Source: Paenibacillus hemerocallicola (GTDB taxonomy: Bacteria > Bacillota > Bacilli > Paenibacillales > NBRC-103111). From it: DNA of 64,000 nucleotides. Both the position numbers and the translations under genes were made by a program. Positions 43,752 to 52,937 of this stretch are shown piece by piece. The first letter of the stretch is position 1, and every line of letters starts with the position of its first letter. The stretch spans positions 1 through 64,000 of the forward strand of contig NZ_VDCQ01000038.1 of the NCBI RefSeq assembly GCF_006265175.1, read 5' to 3'. The notes under the pieces were generated by a model. It did no database searches. It saw only the letters and a program-made list of their open reading frames with translations, and was not told where the DNA came from.

Positions 43752-45926
43752 ATGAACCGACAACAGATCGGCTCGCTTCCCCGCGCCATGCGAATCGCTT
43801 TTGCGGGAGACAGCATTACTTGGGTGGACGGCATGCTGGACGACGGCTTCGTCGGAGAAGCCGACCTTTTCCTTCGCGAGACATTCGCGGAGACGATCAT
43901 GCACGACCGGTTGACGATCTTCGGCCATGCGGAGACGATCCGCAGCCGGAAGTTCTACGGAGAGAGCGGCGTTCGGCTGACCGGGCAGGGCAGCGGAGCG
44001 GCGTTCGAATTGGGCGGCGATGAATTGAGCGTCGTACAAGCGTTGGAGCGGGGCAACGAGTCGGCGGCGCTAATCGACCTGTACGTGGACGGGGAGCTGT
44101 ACGACACGTTTACGAACCGGAACGATTCGCCGTCGGGTGAACATAAAGTCAGTTTCATCGGGGACGGCGTCAAGCATACGTTTGATTTGGGACGTCCGTT
44201 TACATATGGGCACCGTGTCACGGTGGATGGAGCGGAAGTGGCGGGCGAGCTGAACAGCCGCGGCTACGGCGCCGCATTTCCCGCGAGCCTCGATTACAGA
44301 ATTATCCGCCAATATGAGCCCGGACCGGATGGCGAACCGGAAGTGCGCCACGTGCTCCGTTTTCGCGAGCCGGTGTCCGAGGGCGCGGTGATCGAAGTGA
44401 CCTATCGGTTCGGGGAAACGATCGCGTATGCGAAGACGACTATAGGAGAGACGGGGGAGCGTATCGGCTCGCCGCTGGAAAGCCGTTACGGCGAAGGCGG
44501 AGTCGCCTTCGACCCGGCCCGTCCGGTATCGGTGAGCAGCGGACTCGATTTTCGCTCGACCGACGAGCGGGCAGTCCGGACATGGCGGTTCCCGCATGCC
44601 GCGCGGCGTACGTTCGAGCTCAAAATCCGCGGCTTCGATCCGCATGGCGGGGGCGAGGGAGAGCCGTATGTTCTGCTCAACTTCGTGACGAACCGGTTCC
44701 ATCATGTCATGAACGCGGGAATCGGCGGCTAGACGGCCAATTTGTTCAACAACGACCAAGGCTTGCGGAGCACGGGCCATTTGACGGCGTGGAAGCCGGA
44801 TATCGTCTTCATCGGCTTGGGCACGAACGACGACTGGGAGGCGGGCAACGGATTTGTCGCCAGCAGGCGGGTCGAAGGGCTGAAGGAAGAGGACGTCCGG
44901 CGGCTGCCGGTGCTGTTCGTGAGAAATTGCCGCTGCGATGGACCGGACCGTTACAGCATCGATACGGCTGACCTTGTCGTATCGGCGGCAACCGAATATA
45001 GCGTATCGATAGACGGGGACGGAGCCGAGCTCGGCGACGTGAAGCCCGGCGATCTTGTCATCGTCGGCGACTATTTCGGTGATAATCGGAACGTGCAGAG
45101 CCGCATTATCGGGAGCTGGGACCCGCTGACCCGTACCGCCCGGTTCGACGAACCGCTCGCGCCTACGGTCATTACGCCTAATGTCGGCCGGTACGTCGGG
45201 CAGGCGATCCGGATCAAGCGGGTCGACGGCTATGCCGCCGCCCTGGAGCGGATGATCGGAACGCTGAAGCGGGACTGCCCGCAGGCGCGTCTGGCTTTGT
45301 TCGAGACCGGGCTGAGCAACTTCCATACGCGGCTGTTGACCGGATATCCCGAAATGATCCGGCGCATAGCCGAGCGGAACGGCCTCGAACGGGTGGACAT
45401 ATACCGTCCGTTGTTCGAGTGGCAATATAGTCAGCCGTGCGACAAACGTGCCTATATCGGCCCGGACGAAGCCGTCTTCTCGACAGGCGCGGCCGAGTAC
45501 CCGCTGCTCTCCTCCTCCGGCAAGGACATCGGGGAAGAAGCGGGGTACCAGCTGCGCAATTGGTCCGTCCGAGTAGACGGGCGGGAGCGTTTCGGAGACG
45601 GCTGCCGCATCGAAGGCGGCTATGCGATCGCATTCCGCAACGATCTGGCGGCCGACGGATTGACGATCGAGGAGTGGAACGGCAGGTCCCGCAATCCGAA
45701 GGTGGCGTACCGGTTCATTCCATCCAGGCTCGTATTTGCTCAAGACGTCCCCGAGCGGGGAGCCGCCATCGAGGTGAGCGTATCGTCGGGCAAGTGGAGC
45801 TTGGACGATGCCCATCTCAACTTGCCTGGAGGCAAAGCCGTATACGGCCGGCAGGTGAAGGAGACGCTGCGGCGTATGGTGGCGCAGGCTTCACCGGAGC
45901 AGCAGTCGGACGCGTCCGGATCATGA
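43752..45926 (+). pseudogene. SGNH/GDSL hydrolase interrupted by an in-frame amber codon
   Basis: One frame runs from ATG 43752 to 45926 (about 724 residues) except for TAG at 44730-44732. Block I (AFAGDSITW, catalytic Ser) lies before the stop; block II is GIGG directly before it. Block III (GLGTNDDW) and the catalytic Asp-His (DDAHLN near the C-terminus) lie after it. The triad is therefore split and neither half alone can be active. The codons on both sides read as normal coding sequence (NAGIGG-stop-TANLFNNDQG), so the change is recent, or the codon is read through, or it is a base-call error. A single base turns TAG into TGG or TCG. The protein has no evident signal peptide. Likely a carbohydrate esterase. 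Confidence 0.85.
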
Positions 45927-45958
45927 TCGGTTTGCAGCCTGCAAGTCACTGGGAATAG

Positions 45959-46016
45959 CGAAAGCCCCTTCTGTGCAAGCTTCGGAGTATTCCGCAGCCT
46001 GAGGAGGGGCTTTTTC
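45959..46016. terminator. Bidirectional terminator
   Basis: AAAGCCCCTTC and GAGGAGGGGCTTTTT form the outer stem with A and T tracts on both sides. It separates the SGNH gene from the convergent spermidine-synthase-like gene. Confidence 0.8.
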
Positions 46017-46055
46017 CCTGTGTGTATTTTTATCGCAGTCGCAGTACCGCTTTTG

Positions 46056-46871
46056 TCATTTTGCAGCTTCTCCAACCCCGTCCAAGATCAAATGTCCCGG
46101 ACCCGGAGCGAACTCCGCGAAGCCGGCCATGTGGCGAGCCTGAAACCGGATCGGTTTGCCGCTGCCCATCATAATGATATTTTTCGCATCCGTTATCCGA
46201 TTGGAGGGCATGGAGAACGAGACGGTATGCGGAAAATGCTCGCTAAGCGTCGTATGAACGGCGTTGATCAGCCGGTCGTTGTCGCCTCTTCCGATCAGGT
46301 TCATTAGGATTGAGCCGCCTGCATGGAGCTTGTCCCGGGCGATGCGGAAAAACTCGCTGGAGATCAGGTGCCGTGGAGTGCCTTGTGCGTTGAAGGCGTC
46401 CAAAACAATATAATCGTACGTATCCGGCTTCTCCATGCAGAGAAGCTGCCGTCCGTCACCGATCACGACATGATCGCCGCTGCAGCCGAACCAGGCTTTG
46501 CTTATCTCCACGACTTTATCGTCCAGCTCCGCGACCTTGAATCGCTTCTCCGCAAAATAGCCGGCGATCGTCCCGATCCCGTGCCCGATCGCAAAGACGT
46601 CCTCGAACGCCGGATCGTTCTGCTTCATCAAATGAATAATCGCTCTCGGATATTCGAACACGATACGCTCCGGACGCTCCAGATCCATCGCCCCCTGAAC
46701 CGCTTCGCCCGAAAATTGCATGATCCGGAAGCTTCCCTTCTCGCCGTACAATTCCGATGTGTCATAGATCTCGATGCCCGCATTCGGGCCGGATGTTTTA
46801 TACCTCAATTGCAAGCGATCGTACTCCTTTGACGCGCAAGTAATAGTCGTGCCGGTAGTTATCCTTTCCAT
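46056..46871 (-). CDS. Spermidine-synthase-like SAM-fold protein
   Basis: 271 residues from ATG 46871. EIYDTSELYGEKGSFRIMQFSGEAVQGAMDL and FAIGHGIGTIAGYFA (the SAM/dcSAM-binding glycine loop), then VAELDDKVVEISKAWF, DGRQLL and DYIVLDAFNAQGTPRHL, are those of the spermidine synthase fold. The family is often called spermidine synthase-like; the substrate is uncertain because the N-terminal polyamine-binding part is short. No decarboxylase partner is close. A better ribosome site (AAAGGAG) lies downstream at about 46827, so the true start may be later. Confidence 0.8.
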   Translation of the reverse strand: MERITTGTTITCASKEYDRLQLRYKTSGPNAGIEIYDTSELYGEKGSFRIMQFSGEAVQGAMDLERPERIVFEYPRAIIHLMKQNDPAFEDVFAIGHGIGTIAGYFAEKRFKVAELDDKVVEISKAWFGCSGDHVVIGDGRQLLCMEKPDTYDYIVLDAFNAQGTPRHLISSEFFRIARDKLHAGGSILMNLIGRGDNDRLINAVHTTLSEHFPHTVSFSMPSNRITDAKNIIMMGSGKPIRFQARHMAGFAEFAPGPGHLILDGVGEAAK

Positions 46872-46949
46872 CGTGCCGGCGCGCCTCGGCCTTGTCGTCT
46901 ACGCCCCTTTCCAATCGGGACATTCGGCGGCCAAAGATGTCCGGTTCAC

Positions 46950-47897
46950 TCACCTTTTGTCTGCTATACTAACCCCAAGATGGCCATGATGGACCCGGTA
47001 TTGCTCTGGCGTCATTCCGGTTCTCTGCACGAACAGCTGACGGAAATGCGGCGTCGCCCGATAGCCGACTTCCTCCGAGATTTGCTGCACGGACATCCCG
47101 CTCATGCGCAGCAGCTCTTTGGATACTTCGATCCGGTTGTCGAGCAGCTTCTGTTTAAAGGACATGTTGTAATATTGCTTCAGTACGCGATTGGCCTGTT
47201 TCGTGCTCAAGTTCAATTGTTCGGCCAACATTTCTATGGTCAAGCTTTGCCTGTAATGGCTGAAAAACAAATCGATGATGCGAAATCGCATCTCGTCATG
47301 GATGCGTTGAGGGAAAGGGCTCGATTCGTTCCTCTTCCCGTCCGGATGGAGCAGGCGCACGACTTGGACGATCAATTGCGAGAACAGGCTCTGCACGTTC
47401 GCATAAGCGCCGGTTGACGGCGTTTCGATCTCCGAGCGGATTTCCTCCATCAGCAGGATGATCTTCCGATTGCTGTCGACGTCGCGGAATTGCCTGTAGG
47501 TTACGTTCGAGAGCGAATCGGCAATTTGCTCCGACTCCGACCGGGGATACCAGGCATCGGACAAAGGCGAAGAGTGGAACGAAAACTTCATCGTCGAGCG
47601 GACGAAAGAGGCGCCCTCGTCCGGTCTGAACGAGTGGAACACGTTCGGTCCGATCAAATGCAGCGAGCCGGGAAGCATGTCGAACTCGCTGTCTCCGATC
47701 GCCAATACGCCCGCACCCGAAATGATCGCATGCATTTCAAACGCCGAATGCTTGTGGCTCGTCAAATTGCGTTCCACCCGGTTGGGCACAAACGTGGCGT
47801 CCAGCATAATATCGAATTGGAGCGAGCCGATCCGGATTTTGATGTTCAGCTGCTCCCAGAAGCTTCTGCGAAGAGTACGGTTGTCCAGGTAGACCAA
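46950..47897 (-). CDS. AraC-family transcriptional regulator
   Basis: 315 residues. TTG 47897 is favoured because AGAGGAGGAA stands nine bases before it. The N-terminal cupin domain has ERNLTSHKHSAFEMHAIISGAGVLAIGD and MLPGSLHLIGPNVFHSF. The C-terminal double helix-turn-helix is LTIEMLAEQLNLSTKQANRVLK and VQQISEEVGYRATPHFRQLFV. The partner ligand is probably a sugar. The gene is monocistronic and lies 78 bases upstream of the spermidine-synthase-like gene on the same strand. Confidence 0.88.
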   Translation of the reverse strand: MVYLDNRTLRRSFWEQLNIKIRIGSLQFDIMLDATFVPNRVERNLTSHKHSAFEMHAIISGAGVLAIGDSEFDMLPGSLHLIGPNVFHSFRPDEGASFVRSTMKFSFHSSPLSDAWYPRSESEQIADSLSNVTYRQFRDVDSNRKIILLMEEIRSEIETPSTGAYANVQSLFSQLIVQVVRLLHPDGKRNESSPFPQRIHDEMRFRIIDLFFSHYRQSLTIEMLAEQLNLSTKQANRVLKQYYNMSFKQKLLDNRIEVSKELLRMSGMSVQQISEEVGYRATPHFRQLFVQRTGMTPEQYRVHHGHLGVSIADKR

Positions 47898-47994
47898 TGT
47901 CAGATTCCTCCTCTTATGTCGGGACTGACTGGTACAAACATGACGGCGATCCGCACCCAATAGGCGCGCACGCAGCTTACACCGAGAGATAGTG

Positions 47995-48200
47995 GGCGTT
48001 AGATGGAAAATACGCCGTTATTCTCGACACGAATGCGAAATACCGGCTTTGGAATGGAAAATATGCAGTTAATTACGCACGTATCGGACATATCCGGCCG
48101 CATACTTGGAAATAGCTGTACTTTTTCCAGTTACCGTCGGCAACAAACCTCCCTCATCCCAAATAGCTGTACTTTTTCCAGTTGCCCACGGTAACGGGGC
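47995..48200. repeat. Interspersed ~25-bp palindromic repeats
   Basis: GATGGAAAATACGCCGTTATT, ATGGAAAATATGCAGTTAATT, and two inverted copies AAATAGCTGTACTTTTTCCAG (48112 and 48163). The two inverted copies are identical over 22 bases. They belong to the same family as at 31.5, 35.3 and 51.9 kb. Confidence 0.65.
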
Positions 48201-48235
48201 AGCTATCCATGTAAATAACGGTATGTTTTGAGGCG

Positions 48236-48427
48236 GTTGAAAAAGTCTGCAAAGAGAGGAAGCGCCGGAGACAAGAGGTGGGAGAAGGCGCTCCATATAT
48301 CCGTTAAAATCGTGTTGTTTTTAAGACTTTAGGTGGTTACAACACGATTTTAAAGTCAACCGCTTCGCTTTCCGCACACTTCCCCCATCTTTTTGTATGA
48401 CAATTCTCTCTTTTTGACTTTTTCAAC
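48236..48427 (+). mobile_element. MITE-like element, copy 1
   Basis: A 192-bp segment starting GTTGAAAAAGTC and ending with the inverted form GACTTTTTCAAC; the ends continue as CAAAGAGAG and CTCTCTTT. The middle has a strong hairpin (AAAATCGTGTTGT with ACAACACGATTTT). No coding capacity. An inverted copy occurs at 52050-52239. Confidence 0.85.
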
Positions 48428-48431
48428 AACC

Positions 48432-48798
48432 ATATTTTTCCGGTTCGACACCCGCACCTTCAAAGAAGCAGAACGTTCAACGTATATCGCTTCGAACGGC
48501 GAGAATCAGCCAAACAAAGCGGGACACGGGATTATCCATGGCTTGTACTAGTATACTATCATCCCGCTATGACATTGCCAATACGGTTGATGGCTGCGGA
48601 ACGACATGGCGGTTCGGTACCGCGCATTTTGCCTTTGCACAGAGAGGAGGTGATCTTTCTTAACGACCGACGCGAAGTGCCTGATTCTTTCTCGAGATGC
48701 ATGAAAATGCGCCTTGCGATCGCTGATCGAGCAATGATCAAAAGTAGCGGAAAGTCGTCAGAGGGCGGGAATCGATTTCAAAAAGGGGAGGGTGTAAG
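48432..48798. other. Leader region of the sialidase-like gene
   Basis: No confident gene. TAGTATACTA at 48549-48558 is a perfect palindrome in the setting TGTACTAGTATACTATC and may be an operator of GntR-type. AGAGGAGGTGATC at 48642-48654 is a very strong ribosome-site sequence followed by a 70-codon frame with no recognisable product. Confidence 0.4.
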
Positions 48799-49782
48799 AT
48801 GGAAACCTATATCGCAATCGACAATGTATGCGCTTGGCCGAATTTGACGCTGCTGCCGGACGGTACGATCGCGGCGGTACTGTTCAACAAGCCGAATCAC
48901 AGTTTGGCCGAAGGCGAAGTGGAGTGCTGGGTCAGCTCCGACGGCGGACGCTTGTGGCGGAAGCAAGGGGTGCCTGTTTCCAGTCAGCCTGGAGACAACA
49001 GGATGAATCATGCTGCCGGATTGGCTCATAACGGCGATTTGATCGTGTTGTGCTCGGGATGGACCCCGGCGCAGCCGCCGAGAAAGGTGCTGGAGCCGGT
49101 CGTATGCCGCTCTCGCGACGGCGGCTGCACTTGGGTGCAGGAAGGAGACGTCGGGAAGCCGGAACAATCCGCGAGCATGATTCCTTACGGGGATATTGTC
49201 CGAGGCGGCGACGGCTTGCTCGGGGCAAGCTTTTACTCCTACAACGAAAGCAACGGCCAGATGTTCAACTATTTTTTGCGGAGCTACGATGACGGCAGAA
49301 CATGGGTCGAACCGGTGCGGATCGGTCAGAAAAACGACGGAACTCCGATTCCGGGCAATGAGACCGCGCTGTTGTGCATCGACGGGAAGCGGCTGGTCGC
49401 CGCCGGCCGGACGAAAAAGGAAAGAAATCTGGAGCTGTACGCTTCGGAGGATTTCGGCAAGACGTGGACCCATCAAGGCGCCCTGACGCTGGGCAATCAG
49501 CACCCGGCCCACCTTCTCATGCTGGAGGACGGCAGACTGCTGCTCACTTACGGCATGCGCAACAAAGGGTTTTACGGCATAGGCGCAAGAGTCAGCCGAG
49601 ATTTAGGGGCAAGCTGGGACTTCCCGATTCATCTGGTCCGTTTCGAAATCGCGACGGACGGGGGATATCCGTCGAGCGTGCAGTTGGACGACGGCACGAT
49701 TGTCACCGCCTACTACAGCGATAAAGTCCCGTTTCATCACCGGTATCATATGGGAGTGGCGCGTTGGAAACCGGACATGTAG
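48799..49782 (+). CDS. Asp-box (BNR) sialidase-like protein
   Basis: 327 residues from ATG 48799 after GGGGAGGGTG. Five Asp-box repeats are visible: SSDGGRLW (~residue 46), SRDGGCTW (~106), SYDDGRTW (~163), SEDFGKTW (~215) and SRDLGASW (~265). This is the six-bladed propeller of the sialidase/neuraminidase superfamily. There is no signal peptide, so it would be cytoplasmic. Specificity cannot be told: many such cytoplasmic proteins of Paenibacillaceae act on other acidic sugars. A decayed relative follows at once. Confidence 0.85.
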   Translation: METYIAIDNVCAWPNLTLLPDGTIAAVLFNKPNHSLAEGEVECWVSSDGGRLWRKQGVPVSSQPGDNRMNHAAGLAHNGDLIVLCSGWTPAQPPRKVLEPVVCRSRDGGCTWVQEGDVGKPEQSASMIPYGDIVRGGDGLLGASFYSYNESNGQMFNYFLRSYDDGRTWVEPVRIGQKNDGTPIPGNETALLCIDGKRLVAAGRTKKERNLELYASEDFGKTWTHQGALTLGNQHPAHLLMLEDGRLLLTYGMRNKGFYGIGARVSRDLGASWDFPIHLVRFEIATDGGYPSSVQLDDGTIVTAYYSDKVPFHHRYHMGVARWKPDM

Positions 49783-49784
49783 GA

Positions 49785-50211
49785 GCCGGCGATTCAGTTC
49801 CTCATCAATGATTTGGCGCTGCGGAAATAGTTCCAACATCAACCGGTTCCGCCTCCAATACGATGACGGGGGTGTGACGTACTCCTCCTCCTGCTGTCCC
49901 GATGTGGTGAAAGACCGGCAAAGCCGGATATTTTTCATCGGGGTAATCAACGACGACAATTCGAACGGGAATTTGCCGCGTTATCCGTTGAGCATCGCCC
50001 GATTGGATACCGATTCGCTGTCGATCGTCAGAACCGGGTCGCGGTAATCGATGCCGTACGCTCGTGGCACGCAGTCGATAGCGAGAGAACTGCCCGCTAT
50101 CCGGTAGATTATTCCACCCATTAGCCTATTTGGATGCAAGCGGGGAAAAATCGTCGTGCCTGCGCCATATCGGGCCGATCTCGATCAATTTGAAACCGTT
50201 ATCAACAAATA
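49785..50211 (+). pseudogene. Decayed C-terminal part of a sialidase-like gene
   Basis: Three frames carry coherent protein in succession: NRFRLQYDDGGVTYSSSCCP and LPRYPLSIARLDTDSLSIV (to about 50045), then VIDAVRSWHAVDSERTARYP VDYSTH, then KIVVPAPYRADLDQFETVIN with a stop at 50211. Joined, they read like the last ~140 residues of a BNR-type glycosidase. The N-terminal two thirds are gone, and at least two frameshifts are needed. The upstream intact sialidase-like gene may be a paralogue that replaced it. Confidence 0.6.
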
Positions 50212-50259
50212 GGAGATCCAATTGCATTGTTAATCGAATATCCGAAGGGGGAATCTCAC

Positions 50260-51597
50260 GTGTTCGCGACAAAAATGAATACAATGATTGCCGTAATGGC
50301 TGCGTGTCTTTTGGCGACGGGGTGTACGGGTGGGAGCGGGAGAGGAGAGACCGCGGAATCGGAGCGCGGTCCGACCGAACAAAAGGCCGATCCGAGGAAG
50401 ATAGAGGAAACGCCGACCGAGCTTACCTTCACGCAGCCCGGTCTGTCGGAGGAGCTGTTCAACCAGCGATACGGCGACCAGCTCCGCAAAAAATTTCCTA
50501 ACTTCAAAATTACGTATATATCGACGACCGCAGCCAACTTTGCCGATACGATTGCCAGCATCCCGACGCTCGATGTAATGTTCGCCTCCGCCTCGGGCAT
50601 GCCGCAATATTTGACCGGCTATAGGCTGGAGAACGATATAAGCGACCTGATCAAGAAATACAAGTACGACGTATCCAAGCTGCAGCCCGTGCCGATCGAT
50701 GTGCAGCGGACGCTGAGCGGCGGGAGCATATACGGATTTCCGACGCATATCGGTACGCTTGTATTTTTGTACAACAAAGATTTGTTCGACAAATTCGGGA
50801 TCGCTTATCCGAAGGACGGCATGACTTGGGACGAAATATACGAACTCGCCCGCAGAATGACGCGGAGCGACGGCGGCATCCAGTACAAGGGGCTGAGCAT
50901 GGCATGGGAGCATGTGGTCGGCTGGAATCAGCTGTCCGCCCTTTATTTTGATCCGCAGACGGAAAAAGCGCAATATACGAATGACGGCGTGAAGCGGGTG
51001 TTCGAGAATGCCGCAAGGTTCTGGACGATCCCGGGCAACGAGCCGCCGAACCGAAAGTACGGCTTGGGCGCGATCCGCGACTGGTTTCTCAAGGACCAGA
51101 CGACGGCCATGTATTTGGATGCGGACGGCTTGATCCGGATGACCGCCGATGCATTGAAAAATTGGGATTTGGCGCGATACCCCGTCTTCTCCGACAATCG
51201 GGACACGGGACCGGCGCCGAATCCGACGTTCGGTTTTATTACCGGCAAGAGCAAGCAGCGGGATGCGGCGTTTCTGGCGCTCGCCTATTTGACCTCCGAG
51301 CAATATCAGGAATGGGCGGCCAAAACGTTGGGCTCCCTGCCGTCCTTGCGCAATGCGGAGCCGTTGATCAAAAATTTCGGGGAGAGCATCCCGAACTTTG
51401 CGGGCAAAAACGTCCAAGCGCTGCTGTTTCCGAAGAGCGCGCAAATGCAGCAGACGTCCCCGTACTATAATTCCGTAGGCGTCAGGGAAATAACGACCGC
51501 GATCAACGATTATTTGGCCGGCAAAGACGCCAACACCGTATTGCGGGAAGCTTCCGAGCGGGCCGACAAAAAAGTGGCCGAGGAGAAGGCGAAATAA
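50260..51597 (+). CDS. Extracellular solute-binding lipoprotein (family 1), orphan
   Basis: 445 residues. GTG 50260 follows AAGGGGGAATCTCAC and gives a lipoprotein signal ending LLATGC. ELTFTQPGLSEELFNQRYGDQLRKKF begins the mature binding domain and LVFLYNKDLFDKFGIAYPKDGMTWDE is shared with the 37906 protein. No permease or ATPase gene is near. Together with the upstream sialidase-like genes it suggests an uptake locus that has lost its permeases, or one whose permeases are supplied from elsewhere. Confidence 0.9.
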   Translation: MFATKMNTMIAVMAACLLATGCTGGSGRGETAESERGPTEQKADPRKIEETPTELTFTQPGLSEELFNQRYGDQLRKKFPNFKITYISTTAANFADTIASIPTLDVMFASASGMPQYLTGYRLENDISDLIKKYKYDVSKLQPVPIDVQRTLSGGSIYGFPTHIGTLVFLYNKDLFDKFGIAYPKDGMTWDEIYELARRMTRSDGGIQYKGLSMAWEHVVGWNQLSALYFDPQTEKAQYTNDGVKRVFENAARFWTIPGNEPPNRKYGLGAIRDWFLKDQTTAMYLDADGLIRMTADALKNWDLARYPVFSDNRDTGPAPNPTFGFITGKSKQRDAAFLALAYLTSEQYQEWAAKTLGSLPSLRNAEPLIKNFGESIPNFAGKNVQALLFPKSAQMQQTSPYYNSVGVREITTAINDYLAGKDANTVLREASERADKKVAEEKAK

Positions 51598-51649
51598 CAT
51601 GGCGGCCGGAGCGGTCGCCGGTCCAAATGGAGTATAGGTTCGGGAATCG

Positions 51650-51685
51650 GCTGCCTGAAGCATCATCCGGGCAGCTTTTGTTTTG
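51650..51685 (+). terminator. Terminator after the binding-protein gene
   Basis: GCTGCC and GGCAGC pair around a 17-base loop and are followed by TTTTGTTTTG. Confidence 0.55.
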
Positions 51686-51864
51686 CCTTGCGGTAACGAT
51701 AACGACGGCTTGGCTGCTGCGTAACCCCGAACAGTCCTTTTTTGCCATTCGTATCCGGTCATGAACGGTTTCTTCAACGAAAATCGGCGGAATTCTGCAA
51801 CTAAACGGCACCATCCGTTCGTCTAATGGGAGAAGGGTTCTTCCAAGACCGGTGAATAAGTCGA

Positions 51865-52045
51865 TCAAACTGGAAAACATGCATTTATTTTAGGGGAGAG
51901 CGTCATTTTTCTGTTGTTAACTGGAAAAACTCCAGCTATTTTCTCGTGTTTCGACCATTTAGCGATTTGGCGGCGAAATAACTGCAGAATTTCCATTTAT
52001 TTCGGCGAGTACAGCCTGATTCCTGAGATTAACTGCATCAATTCA
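51865..52045. repeat. Interspersed ~25-bp palindromic repeats
   Basis: AACTGGAAAACATGCATTTA, AACTGGAAAAACTCCAGCTA, ATAACTGCAGAATTTCCATT and TTAACTGCATCAATTCAGG are further copies of the short palindromic family. They directly precede the second MITE-like copy, as the 48.1-kb group directly precedes the first. Confidence 0.6.
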
Positions 52046-52049
52046 GGTT

Positions 52050-52239
52050 GTTGAAAAGTCAAAAAGAGAGATTTGGAATACAAAAAGAGATGGGGGAAAT
52101 GTGCGGAAAGCGAAGCGGTTGACTTTAAAATCGTGTTGTAACCGCTAAAATCTTACAAACAACACGATGTTAACGGATGTGGAGCGCATTCCCCCACCTC
52201 TTGTCTCCGGCGCTTCCTCTCTTTGCAGACTTTTTCAAC
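52050..52239 (-). mobile_element. MITE-like element, copy 2 (inverted)
   Basis: 190 bp, the reverse complement of the element at 48236-48427 with scattered differences. It starts GTTGAAAAGTC and ends GACTTTTTCAAC; the flank GGTTGTTGAAAA (from 52047) matches the other copy. The internal hairpin is AAAATCGTGTTGT and ACAACACGAT, less perfect than in copy 1. Confidence 0.85.
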
Positions 52240-52355
52240 AGCTTCATCAATTACAGTTAGTACGCGGAGGGCAGACTTCTAATTGTCCGCCGTCGGCCCT
52301 TGCAGGACGCTCCGCAAATTCATTCTCCGGACTATCCGGAAAGGGGAAGGAACCC

Positions 52356-52868
52356 ATGAAACAAACGATCTTCGCAATGGTATCGCTCTTCCTCCTCCTC
52401 CTCGTTTCGACGGTCCCGGCCTACGGACTATCGTGCGCACAGCCGTCGCGGGCAAGCGAAGAGTTTGACACGAGCGAATCGGTGTTCCGGGGAACGGTGA
52501 CCGGCAAAAAGCGGACGGCGTCCGGTACGGCGGTTACGTTCAAAGTACACGAAGTTTGGAAAGGCTCGCCTGCCCGGGCGGCTGAATTGTTGGAGAGCGA
52601 TATGTGGCTGACCTTCGAGAAAGGCAAGCAATATTTGGTGTACGTCGATACGGACAAGGACGGCCGACGCGCCAATTTATGCGGGAACACGAAGCCGTGG
52701 GAGCTCGGCAGAACGGACGCGGCCACATTCGGCGCGTCTTCAATCGCGCTGTATGATGAAGAACGACCGGGATTCCCCGGCTGGGGAATCCCCGCTGTAG
52801 TCGGAGCGACAGCGATATCGGCCTATTTCGCGTTCAGGTTTTGGCGAGGCCGGGCATCGAGGCATTAG
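52356..52868 (+). CDS. Secreted or membrane-anchored TIMP/NTR-like domain protein
   Basis: 170 residues. ATG 52356 follows GGGGAAGGAA and gives the signal peptide TIFAMVSLFLLLLVSTVPAYG. CAQPSRASEEFDTSESVFRGTV, with HEVWKGSP and NLCGNTK, resembles the netrin/TIMP-like OB-fold domain (cysteines near residues 27 and 109). GWGIPAVVGATAISAYFAF near the C-terminus is a membrane helix followed by positive residues, so the domain faces outside. In bacteria this domain is of unknown function. Confidence 0.75.
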   Translation: MKQTIFAMVSLFLLLLVSTVPAYGLSCAQPSRASEEFDTSESVFRGTVTGKKRTASGTAVTFKVHEVWKGSPARAAELLESDMWLTFEKGKQYLVYVDTDKDGRRANLCGNTKPWELGRTDAATFGASSIALYDEERPGFPGWGIPAVVGATAISAYFAFRFWRGRASRH

Positions 52869-52937
52869 AACAAGCCGGGATCGACTTGCTTTCCTGGAGA
52901 TGCGCTTGCCAAATAACCGACTTGGAAGGAGATGCGA

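Noticed and set aside
44730-44732. Pyrrolysine or selenocysteine recoding of the stop codon
   Set aside because: The codon is TAG, so not selenocysteine; no pyl genes or PYLIS-like structure are seen and SGNH enzymes do not need pyrrolysine.
48642-48850. Small gene behind the very strong AGAGGAGGTGATC site
   Set aside because: The frame has no recognisable protein, overlaps the sialidase start, and its composition is not coding-like.
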